A stretch of 64,000 bases of DNA from Callipepla californica brunnescens (Eukaryota; Chordata; Aves; Galliformes; Odontophoridae), in the NCBI GenBank assembly GCA_023055505.1, contig JALIRH010000096.1, positions 857,001 to 921,000 on the forward strand. Direction: 5' to 3'. Shown in pieces: positions 47,188 through 58,216 of the stretch. The first letter of the stretch is position 1; each line of letters starts with the position of its first letter. Under the pieces are notes generated by a model. The model saw only the letters and a program-made list of their open reading frames with translations, made no database searches and had not been told where the DNA came from. Made by a program: the position numbers and the translations under genes.

Positions 47188-50100
47188 TGCTGCCCCATAG
47201 CTGCCCCATAGCCCCGCCATAGCTTCCTCTTAGATGCCCCACTGCAGCCCCATAGCTGCCTCACTGCTGCCCCATCACTGACCCACTACTGCCTCACTGC
47301 TGCCCCATAGCTTCCCAATAGCTGCCTCACCGTTGCCGCATATCTGCCCCATAGCCTCCCCACAGCCTCCTCACAGCTACCCAATAGCTGCCTCACTGGT
47401 GCACCATAGCTGCCCCAGAGCCTCGCCATAGCCTCCTCATAGCTGCCCCACTGCTGCCCCATTGCTACCTCCCTGCTGCCCCATAGCCGCCCCATGGCTG
47501 TCTAATACCCGCCCCATAACTGCCCCATAGCCTCTTTATAGCTGCCCCACTGCTGCCCCTTAGATGCCCAATGGCTGCCTCATAGCCGCCCCGTAGCTGC
47601 CCCACTGCTGCCCCATAGCCTCCCCATAGCCTCTTCATAGCTGCCTCACTGCTGCCCCACAGCCGCCCCATGGCTGCCTCATACCTGCCCCATAGCTGCC
47701 TCATAGCCACTCCATAGCTGCTGCATAGGCTCCTCGGAGCTGCCCCATAGCTTCCTCAATGCGGCCCCAGAGCTGCCCAACTGCAGCCCCATGGTTGCCT
47801 CATAGCTTTTCCATAGCTGCCCCATAGCCTCCCCATAGCCGCCCCATAGCTGCCTCACTGCAGCTTCATAGCTGCCCCGTAGTCTCCCCATAGCCTCCTC
47901 ATACCTGTCCCATCGCTGCCTCTCTGCTGCCCCATAGTTGCCCCGTAGCCTCCTCATAGCTACCCCACTACTGCCCCATACCTGCCCCACTGCTGCTACA
48001 TATCCACCCCATAGATGTCTCACTGGTGTCCCATTGCCACCCCATGGCTGCCTAATAGCCGCCCCATTGCTGCCCCACTGCTGCCCCATAGCTGCACCAT
48101 GGCTGCCTCATAGCTGTCCAATACCTGCCCTATAGCCTACCCATAGCCTCCTCATAGCTCTCTCACTGCTTCCCCATAGTTGCCCCATGGCTGCCTTGTA
48201 GCCGCCCCATAGCTGGTCCATAGCCTCCTCTTAGCTGCCCCACTGCTGCCCCATAGCCGTTTGATGGCTGCCCCATGGCTACCCCATAGCTGCCCCACTT
48301 CTGCCCCATAGCCTCCCCATAGTCTCCTCATAGCTGCCTCACTGCTGCCCCATAGCTGCCTCATAACTGCAAAACTGCTGCCCCATTGCCGCCTCGTAGC
48401 TTCCTCACTGATGCACAATAGCTGCCCCATAGCCTCCCCATAGCTTCCTCTTAGCTGCCCCACTGCAGCCCCATAGCTGCAGCACTTATGCCCCATAGCT
48501 GACCCACTACTGCCTCACTGCTGCCCCATAGCCTCCCCATAGCTGCCTCACTGCTGCCCCTAGCTGCCTCACTGGTGCCCCAGACGTACCCCATGGCTGC
48601 CCCATAGCCTCCCCATAGCTGCCTCACTGGTGCCCCAGACGTACCCCATGGCTGCCTCATAGCCGCCCCATAGCTGCCCCATTACTGCCCCATAGCCTCC
48701 CCATACTTGCCCCATAGCTGTCTCACTGCTGACCCATAGCCACCCCATAGCTGCCTCCCTGCTCCACCATAGCTTCCCTATGTCTGCCTCATCGCCACCC
48801 CATAGCTGCCTCATAACCTCTCGATATCTGCTCCATAGCTGCCCCACTGCTGCCCCATACCTGCCCCATAGCCTCCCCATAGCCGTCCCATAGCTGCCTC
48901 ACTGCTGCCCCATGGTGCCCAATGGCTGCCTAATAGCCGCCCGATAGCCTTGCCACTGCTTCCCAATAGCTGCCCAATAGCTGCCCTACTACTGCCCCAT
49001 AGCCGCTCTATAGCTGCCTCATCGGCTTCCCATAGCCTCCTCATAGCTGCCTCATTGCTGCCTCACTGCTGCCCAATAGCTGCCCCATAGCCTCCCCATA
49101 GTCTCCTCATAGTTGCCCCACTGCTGCCCCATAGACGCCCCATAGCTGCCTCACTGCTGCTTCATAGCTGCCCCATAGCCTCCCAATTGCCTCCTCTTAG
49201 CTGCCACACACGCTGCCCCAGAGCTGCTTGATAAGTGCCTCATACCTGTCCCATAGCTGCCTCACTGCTGCCCCATAGCCTCCTCATAGCCTCCTCATAT
49301 CTGCCCCACTGCTGCTCCATATCCGCCCCATAGCTGCCCGACTGCTGCCCCGTAGCCTCCCCATAGCTGCCTCACTGGTGCCCCAAAACTGCCTCACTGC
49401 AGCCCCATAGCCTCCCCATAGCCTCCTCATAGCTGCCCAACTGCTGCCCCATAGCTGCCTCACTGCTTCCCCACTACTGCCCCATAGCCTCCTCATAGCT
49501 ACCTCATAGCTGCCTCACTTCTGCCCCTTACCTGCCCCACTACTTCCCCAGAGCTGCCCCACTAATGCCCCATAGCTGCCCCATAGCCTCTCCTGAGCCG
49601 CCACATAGCTGCCTCACTACTGCCCCATAGCTGCCCAACTGCTGCCTCATAGCTGCCAAACTACTGCCCCATAGCCGCCCCAAAGCTGTTTCAAATCTGC
49701 TCCATAGCTGCCCCGCTGCTGCCCCATACCTGCCCCATAGCCTCCCCATAGCCGTCCCATAGCTGCCTCACTGCTGCCCCATGGTGCCCAATAGCTGCCC
49801 AATAGCTGCCCCACTACTGCCCCATAGCCGCTCTATAGCTGCCTCATCGGCTTCCCATAGCCTCCTCATAGCTGCCTCATTGCTGCCTCACTGCTGCCCA
49901 ATAGCTGCCCCATAGCCTCTCCATAGTCTCCTCATAGTTGCCCCACTGCTGCCCCATAGACGCCCCATAGCTGCCTCACTGCTGCTTCATAGCTGCCCCA
50001 TAGCCTCCCAATTGCCTCCTCTTAGCTGCCACACCGCTGCCCCAGAGCTGCTTGATAAGTGCCTCATACCTGTCCCATAGCTGCCTCACTGCTGCCCCAT

Positions 50101-53100
50101 AGCCTCCTCATAGCCTCCTCATATCTGCCCCACTGCTGCTCCATATCCGCCCCATAGCTGCCCGACTGCTGCCCCGTAGCCTCCCCATAGCTGCCTCACT
50201 GGTGCCCCAAAACTGCCTCACTGCAGCCCCATAGCCTCCCCATAGCCTCCTCATAGCTGCCCAACTGCTGCCCCATAGCTGCCTCACTGCTTCCCCACTA
50301 CTGCCCCATAGCCTCCTCATAGCTACCTCATATCTGCCCCACTGCTGCTCCATATCCGCCCCATAGCTGCCCGACTGCTGCCCCGTAGCCTCCCCATAGC
50401 TGCCTCACTGGTGCCCCAAAACTGCCTCACTGCTGCCCCATAGCCTCCCCATAGCCTCCTCATAGCTGCCCAACTGCTGCCCCATAGCTGCCTCACTGTT
50501 TCCCCACTACTGCCCCATAGCCTCCTCATAGCTACCTCATAGCTGCCTCACTTCTGCCCCTTACCTGCCCCACTACTTCCCCAGAGCTGCCCCACTAATG
50601 CCCCATAGCTGCCCCATAGCCTCTCCTGAGCCGCCACATAGCTGCCTCACTACTGCCCCATAGCTGCCCAACTGCTGCCTCATAGCTGCCAAACTACTGC
50701 CCCATAGCCGCCCCAAAGCTGTTTCAAATCTGCTCCATAGCTGCCCCATAGCCTCCTCATAGCTGTTCTATAGCTAGCTCACTGCTGCCCCATAGCTGCC
50801 CCATTGCCTCCCTATAGCTTCCTCTTAGATGTCCCACTGCGGCCCCATAGCTGCAGCACTAATGCCCCATAGCTGACCCACTACTGCCTCACTGCTGCCC
50901 CATAGCTTCTCAATAGCTACCTCAACGTTGCCACATATCTGCCCCATAGCCTCCCCACAGCCTCTTCATAGCTACCCAATAGCTGCCTCACTGGTGCACC
51001 ATAGCTGCCCCAGAGCCTCGCCATAGCCTCATCATAGCTGCCCCACTGCTGCCCCATTGCTACCTCCCTGCTGCCCCATAGCCGCCCCATGGCTGCCTAA
51101 TAGCCGCCCAATAGCTGCCCCACTGCTGCCCCATTGATGCCTTATATCTGCCCGACTACTGCCACATAGCCACTATATACCTGCCCCATAGCCTCCCCAT
51201 AGCCTCCTCATAGCTGCCCCATAGCTGCCCTCTAGCCTCCTCATAGCTGTCCCACTGCTGTCCCATAGCTGCCCCGTGACTGCCTCATAGCTGTCAAACT
51301 GCTGCCCTAAAGACGCCCCATAGCTTCCTCACTGATGCACCATAGCTGCCGCACAGCCTCTCCATAGCCTCTTTATAGCTGCCCAACTGCTGCCCCATAG
51401 CTGCCTCACTGCTTCCCCACTACTGCCCAATAGCTACCCCATAGCTGCCTCACTGCTGCCCCATATCTGCCCCACTACTTCCCCATAGCTGCCCCACTAA
51501 TGCCCCATAGCTGCCCCATAGCCTCTCCTGAGCTGCCACATAGCTGCCTCACTACTGCCCCAACTGCTGCCCAACTGCTGCCTCATAGCTGCCAAACTAC
51601 TGCCCCACAGCCGCCCCAAAGCTGTTTCAAATCTGCTCCATAGCTGCCCCATAGCCTCCTCATAGCTGCCCAACTGCTGCCCCATAGCTGACTCACTGCT
51701 AACCCATAGCTGCCCCATGGCTGCCTTATAGCCGCACCATAGCTGCTTCACTGCTGCCACATATCTGACCCATAGCCGCCTCATAACTGCCTCACTGCTG
51801 CTTCATAGCCGCCCCATAGCCTCCTCATAGCCTCCTCATATCTGCCCCACTGCTGCCACATAGCTGTCTTACTACTGCCCCATACCTGCCCCACTGCTGC
51901 TCCATATCCGCCCCATAGCTGCCCGACTGCTGCCCCATATCTGCCCATAGCCTCCTCATAGCTGTTCTAAAGCTAGCTCAATGCTGTCCGATAGCTGCCC
52001 CATAGCCTCCCCATAGCCTCCTCTTAACTGCCCCACTCGGCCCCATAGCTGCAGCACTAATGCCCCATAGCTGACCGACTACTCCCTCATTGCTGCCCCA
52101 TAGCTTCCCCATAGCTACCTCACCGTTGCCACATATCTACCCCATATCCTCCCCACAGCCTCCTCAAAGCTACCCCATAGCTGCCTCACTGTTGCACCAT
52201 AGCTGCCCCATAGCCTCTCCATACCCTCCTCATTGCTGCCCCATAGCTGCCCCATAGCTTCCCCACAGCCTCCTCATAACTGTCCCATTGGTGCCCCATA
52301 GCTGCCCCATGGCTGCCTCACTGGTGTACCATAGCTGCCCCATGGCTGCCTCACTGATGTACCATAGCTGCCCCGTAGACTCACCATAGCCTCATCATAG
52401 CTTCCCAACTGCTGCCCCATTGCTACCTCCCTGCTGCCCTATAGCTGCCCCATAGCTGCTCCATAGCCTCCTCAGAACTGCCCCACTAATGCCCCATAGC
52501 TGCCGCACTAATGCCCCATATTTGACTCTCTACTCCCTCACTGCTGCCCCGTAGCCTCCCTATAGCTGCCTCACTGGTGCCCCATATCTGCCTCACTGGT
52601 GCCCCATAGCTGCCCCATAGCTTCCCCACAGCCTTCTCATAGCTGCCTCACTACTTCCTCACTGCTGCCCCATAGCTTTCTCATAGCTACCCCATAGCTG
52701 CCTCACTGCTGCCCCATATCTGCCCCACTACTTCCCCATAGCTGCCCCACTAATGCCCCATAGCTGCCACATAGCCTCTTAATAACCGTCCCATATCTGC
52801 CCCACTGCTGCTCCATTGCCTCCCCATAACCTCCTCATAGCTGACCCATAGCTGCCCCATAGCTACCTCACTGCTGCCCCATACGTGCCCCATGGCTGCC
52901 TAATTCCCGCCCCATAGCTGCCCCACTGCTGCCTTATATCTGCCCAACTACTGCCACATAGGCGCTCTATAGCTGCCCCATAGCCTCCCCTTAGCCTCCT
53001 CATAGCTGCCCCATAGCTAGCTCTCTGCTGCCACATAGCTTCCCCATAGCCTCCTCATAGCTGTCCCACTGCTGCCCCATAGCTGCCAAAATGCTGCCCC

Positions 53101-53458
53101 AAAGCCGCCCCATAGCTTCCTCACTGATGCACCATAGCTGCCCCATAGCCTCCCATAGCCTCCTTATAGCTGCCTCACTGCTACTCCATAGCTCCATCAC
53201 TGCTTCCTCATAGCTGCCCCACTACTGCCTCATAGCTGCTTGATGGCTGCCTAATAGCCGCCCCATACCTGCCCCACTCTTGCCCCATAACTGCCCCATG
53301 GCTACCCTTAGAGCTGCCCCACTTCTGTCCCATAGCTGCCCCATAGCTGCCCCACTGCTGCCCCGTGGCTGCCTCATTTCTGCCCCATACCTGCCTTACT
53401 GCAGCCCCATAGCCACCCCATAGCTGCCTCATATCCTCCCCATAGCCTCCTCATAGAT
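47188..53458. repeat. 11-bp minisatellite array, left block
   Basis: Monomers are variants of CTGCCCCATAG, including CTGCCTCACTG, CCTCCCCATAG, CCTCCTCATAG and CCGCCCCATAG. Three monomers make 33 bp, so frames on the minus strand repeat an 11-residue peptide of the form SYGAAMGQLWG. The many minus-strand frames of 60-136 codons are this by-product, not genes. On the minus strand each perfect monomer has one GGGG run. Parts of the array are segmentally duplicated (see the entry for 48970-50740). No other gene was seen in these 6.3 kb. Confidence 0.94.
48970..50740. repeat. Segmental tandem duplications inside the 11-bp array
   Basis: A block starting near 48980 (with the rare phrase GCCTCATCGGCTTCCC) recurs about 824 bp downstream, near 49805. 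The phrase CATATCTGCCCCACTGCTGC appears near 49296, 50120 and 50329, giving spacings of about 824 and 209 bp. The stretch near 49517 (CTTCTGCCCCTTACCTGCCC) recurs about 1033 bp later near 50550, the sum of the two. Spacings are multiples of 11 or within a base or two, as expected for unequal exchange in register. Confidence 0.8.
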
Positions 53459-53616
53459 GTTACAAGTGCTAGGGGAAAAAAGAGAGCGCCGCGCGGCCCC
53501 GGAATCCTGCCCCGCCCCTCCCCCGCTGCCGCTGCCGCTGCCGCTGCCCCTGCCCAGCCCCACCCCCAAAGCTCACAGTGCCTCCCGTACAGCCGCCGCC
53601 GCCGCTCCAACGTGCG

Positions 53617-53630
53617 GTTTCCGCGGCAAC
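53617..53630. promoter_or_regulatory. X-box-like (RFX) motif 1
   Basis: GTTTCCGCGGCAAC resembles the RFX-family X-box palindrome GTTRCCNNGGYAAC with one mismatch (the fourth base). It lies in the repeated block of the CpG island. Confidence 0.4.
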
Positions 53631-53691
53631 GGAGCCGCCGCCGCCGCCGCCACTCCAACGCGCGGTTTCCGCAGTTTCCGCAGTTTCCGCG

Positions 53692-53705
53692 GTTCCCACG
53701 GCAAC
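53692..53705. promoter_or_regulatory. X-box-like (RFX) motif 2
   Basis: GTTCCCACGGCAAC matches the X-box consensus with one mismatch at the same position as motif 1. It is located 75 bp downstream in the second block copy. Confidence 0.4.
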
Positions 53706-53900
53706 GGAGCCGCCGCCGCCGCCGCCGCTCCAACGCGCGGTTTCCGCGGTTTCCGCGGCGCCGCCACCGCCGCCGCCATAGTACTCCACCGCTCCGTTCA
53801 TCTGCGGGGGGGGGGGGACTTCCGTTTCCGGCTTCCGGGACCGGCGCACGCGTAGTGCTATTCCCAGAGCCGCGCGCAGTGGGGGTGGGGCTGTTCGGCC

Positions 53901-53986
53901 ATGGCGTTGGCGGGGGGGGAGGTCGCGCAACGTGGAGCTCCTGGGGGAGCTACAGCGGCTGCTCGCGCACACGCAGGTGGGAAAGG
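53901..53986 (+). CDS. Candidate first coding exon of an unidentified gene
   Basis: An ATG in good context (G at -3, G at +4) opens an exon that ends at CAG followed by GTGGGA, a usable splice donor at 53987. In the ATG frame the peptide is low-complexity (MALAGGEVAQRGAPGG...). After a run of eight G (53912-53919) a neighbouring frame reads NVELLGELQRLLAHTQ, which looks like a real leucine-rich helix. The two readings differ by one base in the G run, so an indel or assembly error there may have shifted the frame. No downstream exon is recognisable in the window. I do not recognise the gene. Confidence 0.42.
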
Positions 53987-54291
53987 GGAGGGGGGGAGGA
54001 GTGGGGTGGCGGAGGGAGAAGGGGGGAATAGGGTGTGGGTGGGGGTGGGGCGGAGTTGGGTGAGGGACGGGGATGTGGGGCTGGGGTTGGGGCTAATGGG
54101 GCTCGATGCTCGGTTCTAAGTCCGGGTGCTCAGTTAGGGGTCTGAAGGCTCTGTTATGGGGCTGGGGCTGCAGATGTGGGGTCGGGGTTGTGGGTCCGGG
54201 GCCGTCGATGTGGGGGAGGGATCAGCCAGTCCTCATTGGTGGGCAACCATGGAAGGGGCGAGGACTCCAACAAAAGAAGCGGGGGGAAACC
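53987..54291 (+). other. G-rich probable intron start
   Basis: This strongly G-rich plus strand (many GGGG and GGGTGGGG runs) follows the candidate splice donor. It ends where the 11-bp minisatellite resumes at about 54292. G-rich starts of first introns are common in vertebrates. It contains no convincing coding sequence. Confidence 0.5.
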
Positions 54292-57200
54292 AGCAGCCCC
54301 ACTGCTGCCCCATAGCCTCCTCATAGCTGCCCCACTGCAGCCCCATAGCTGCCCCATGGCTGCCCCACTGCTGCCCCGCTGCCACCCCATAGCCACCCCA
54401 CTGCTGCCCCATAACTGCCCCACTACTGCCTCATAGTGGCCCCATAGCCTCCTCAGAGCTGCCCGATAGCTGCCTCATAGCCACCAGATAGCCGCCCCAT
54501 AGCTGCTCCATAGCCTCCCCATAGCCTCCTCATAGCTGCAACACTGCTGCACCATAGCTGCTCCATGGCTGTATAATAGCCGCCCGATAGCTGCCCCATG
54601 GCTTCCCAATAGCTGCCCGACTACTGCCACATAGCCGCTCTATACCTGCCCAATAGCCTCCTCATAGCTGTCCCACTGCAGCCCCATACCTGCCCCATGG
54701 CTGCCCCATTGCTGCCACATAGCCACCCCACTGCTGCCCCATAGCTGCCCCACTACTGCCTCATAGCGGCCTCATAGCCTCCTCAGAGCTGCCCGATATC
54801 TGCATCACTGCTGCCCCATAGCCGCCCCATAGCTGCCCCACTGCTAACTTATAGTTGCCCCACTACTGCCCCATAGCTTCCCCACTGCTGCTCCACAGCC
54901 GCCCCAAAGCCTGCTCATAGCTGCCCCACTGCTGCCCCATATCTGCCTCATGGCTGCCTCATAGCCGCACCATAGCTGCCCCACTGCTGCCCCGTGTCTG
55001 CCTCATGGCTGCCTCATAGCCGCACCATAGCTGCCCCACTGCTGTCCCATAGCTGCCCTATAGCTTCCTCGTAGCTGCCCCACTGCTGCCCCATAGATGC
55101 AAAATGGCTGCCTCATAGCCGCTCCATAGCTGCCCCACTGCTGCCCTATAGCATTTCCATAGCCTCTTCATAGCTGCCTCACTGCTGCCCCACAGCCACC
55201 CCATGGCTGCCTCATACCTGCCCCATAGCTGCCTCCTAGCCGCTCCATACATGCCCCATAGTCTCCCTATAGCGTCCTCATTGCTGCCCCACTACTGCCC
55301 CATAGCTGCCCCACTACTGCGTTATTGCTGCCCCACTGCTGCCCCATAGCTGCCCCATAACGTCCTCATAGCTGCCCCATAGCTGCCCCATACCTGCCTC
55401 ACTGCTGCCCAATAGGTGCCCAAAGGCTGCCTAATAGCCGCCCCATAGCTGCCCCACTGCTTCCCAATAGCTGCCTTATATCTGCCCGACTGCTGCCCCA
55501 TAGCTGCCTCATAGCCTCCCCATAGTCTCCTCATAGTTGCCCACACTTCTGCCCCATAGCCTCCTCAAGGCCTCCTCATAGCTAACCCATAGCTGCCTCA
55601 CTCGTGCCCCATAGCTGCCTCTCTGCTGCCCCATAGCCTCCTCATAGCTGCCTCACTCGTGCCCCATAGCTGCCTCTCTGCTGCCCCATAGCCTCCTCAT
55701 AGCTGCCTCACTGCTGCCCCATATCTGCCCAACTTCTGCCTAATTGCTGCCTCACTGCTGCACCATAGCTGCCCTACGGCTGCCTCATAGTTGCCCCATA
55801 GCTGTCTCATAGCCACCCGATAGCTGCCTCCATAGCCTTCTCGTAGCTTCCTTACTGCTGCCCCATAGCTGCACCGTGGCTGCCCCATAACTGCACCGTG
55901 GCTGCCTCATAGCCGTTACATATCTGCCCCATAGCCTCCCCATAGCCTCCCCATAGCTTCCTCATAGCTGCCTCACTGCTACCCCATAGCTCCCTCGCTG
56001 CTTCCCCATAGGTGCCCCATGGCTACCTCATAGCTGCCCCACTGCTGTCCCATAGCTGCCCCATGGCTGCCTCATAGCCACCCCATAGCTGACCCACTGC
56101 TGCCTCATAGCCACCCCATAGCTGACCCACTGCTGCCTCATAGCTGCTCCACTACTGCCCCATAGCTGCCTCACTGGTTTTTCATACCTACCCCATGGCT
56201 GCCTCATAACCTCACCATAGCTGCCCCACTACTGCCCCATAGCCACCCCGTCGCTGCCCCATAGCCTCCCCATACTTGCCCCATAGCTGTCTCACTGCTG
56301 CCCCATAGCTGCCCCATGGCTGCCTCATAGCCGTCCAATAGCTGCCCGACTACTGTCCCATAGCTGCCTCATAGCCTCCCCATAGTCTCCTCATAGTTGC
56401 CCACACTGCTGCCCCATAGCCTCCCCATAGCTGCCTTAGCTGCCCCACTGCTGCACCACATCTGCCCCATAGCCTCCTCATAGCTGACCCATAGCTGCTT
56501 GATAAGTGCCTCATACCTGTTCTATAACTGCCTCACTGCTGCCCCATAGCTGCCCCATAGTTTCCTCAGAGCCTCCTCATATTTGCCCCACTGCTGCCCC
56601 GTAGCTGCCTTACTACTGCCCCATACCTGCCTCACTGCTGCCCCATAGCTTCCCCGTCGCTGCCTCATAGCCGCCCCATTGCTGCCCCATGGCTTCCCAA
56701 TAGCATCCTCAAAGCTGCCCCATTGCTTCCCCTTAGCTTCCTCACTGCTGCCCCATAGCTACCCCACTACTGCCCCATAGCCGCCCCGTAGCCTCAAAGC
56801 TGCCCCACTGCTGCCCCATGGCTGCCTCTTTGTTGCCCCATACCTGCCCCACTGCTGCCCTATAGCCACCCCATAGCTGCCTCACTTCTGCCCCATAACT
56901 GCCTCATATCCTCCCCATAGCCTCCTCATAGATGCCTCACTGCGACACAATAGCTGCCCCACAGCTGCCCCATAGCTGCCTCACTGCAGCCCCACAGCTA
57001 CTTTTTGTCTGCCTCAAAGATGCCCCATAGCTTCCTCATGGCCTTCCCATAGTCTCATCATAGCTGCCCCACTGCTGCCCCATAGCTGCCTTACTACTGC
57101 CCCTTGCTGCCCCAAGGCTCGCTTATAGCTACACCATAGCTGTTTCACTACTGCCACATAGCTGCCCCATAGCTGCCCCATAGCTGCTCAACTGCTGCCC

Positions 57201-58216
57201 CATAGTCGCCCCATAGCTGCCCCACTGCTGCCCCATACCTGCTTCATAGCCTCCCCATAGTCTCCTCCTGCTACCCCACTGCTGCCCCATAGCTGCTCCA
57301 TAGCCTCTCAAGAGACTCCTCATAGCTGCCCCACTTCAGCCCCATAGCCGCCCCATAGCTGCCTCACTGCTGCCCCATTGCCACCCCATGGCTGCCTAAT
57401 AGCCGCCCCATAGCTGTCCCACTGCTGCCCCATAGCTGCCTTATAGGTGCCCCACTACTGCCACATTGCCGCTCTATAGCTGCCCCATAGCCACCCCATA
57501 GCTGCCCCCATAGCCTTCTCAATAGCTTCCTTACTGCTGCCCATAGCTGCCCCACTGCTGCCCCATAGCTGCACCGTGGCTGCCCCATAGCCTCCCCATA
57601 GCCTCATCATAGCTGCCTCACTGCTACCCCATAGCTCCCTCGCTGCTTCCCCATAGCTGCCCCATGGCTACCTCATAGCTGCCCCATAGCTGCCCCACTA
57701 CTGCCCCGTAGCCACCCCATAGCTGCCTCACTGCTCCCCCATAGCTACATTTTGTCTGCCTCAGAGCTGCCCCATCGCTTCCCCATGGCCTTCCCATAGC
57801 CTCGTCATAGCTGCCAAACTACTGACCCATAGCTGCTTCACTACTGCCCCATAGCTGCCCAATGGCTTCCCCATAGCCGCCCTATAGCTGCCCAACTACT
57901 GCCCCATAGCCTCCCCATAGCTGCCTCACTGCTCCCCCATAGCTGCCCCCTGTCTGCCTCATCGCCGCCCCATAGCTGCCCCATAGCCTCTCGATAGCTG
58001 ACCCATAGCTGCCCCATAGCCTCCTCATAGCTGCCTCACTGCTGCCTGATTGCTGCCTCACTTCTGCCCCATAGCTGCCCAATGGCTTCCTCATAGCCGC
58101 CCCATAGCTGCCCCACTGCTGCCCCATAGCTGCCTTATAGCTGCCCTACTACTGCCCCATAGCTGCCCCACTGCTGCCCAATAGCTGCCCCATAGCTTCC
58201 CCATAGCCTCCTCATA
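54292..58216. repeat. 11-bp minisatellite array, right block
   Basis: This has the same CTGCCCCATAG-type monomers and the same strand orientation as the left block. The promoter segment therefore lies inside, or has been captured by, one array. Monomer variants are mixed with no long unique stretch. It ends at about 58216 (CCTCCTCATACC), where an 8-bp repeat takes over within about 20 bases. Confidence 0.93.

Larger units (their letters stand above)
53459..53900 (+). promoter_or_regulatory. CpG-island promoter interrupting the minisatellite
   Basis: This very GC- and CpG-rich segment contains no 11-bp monomers. It holds three related copies of a block of GCC triplets followed by CTCCAACG(C/T)GCGGTTTCCG (about 53592-53760). 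Near the right side are ETS-like cores (ACTTCCG at 53818, GCTTCCGG at 53831) and an NRF1-like GCGCACGCG at 53844-53852. A G12 tract is at 53806-53817. Combined with a good-context ATG and a splice donor just downstream, this looks like a housekeeping-type vertebrate promoter in the plus direction. The long GC-rich frames on both strands are composition artefacts. Confidence 0.65.

Noticed and set aside
53457..54031. ORFs of 130-167 codons in the CpG island
   Set aside because: They are Pro/Arg/Ala/Gly-rich translations of GCC triplets on both strands and span the promoter blocks. Composition explains them.
47188..58216. A large repetitive protein gene on the minus strand (WGSYGAAM-type repeats)
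   Set aside because: All three frames give the same peptide because the period is 11 bp, stops occur irregularly, and no start, promoter or non-repeat domain is present on that strand.
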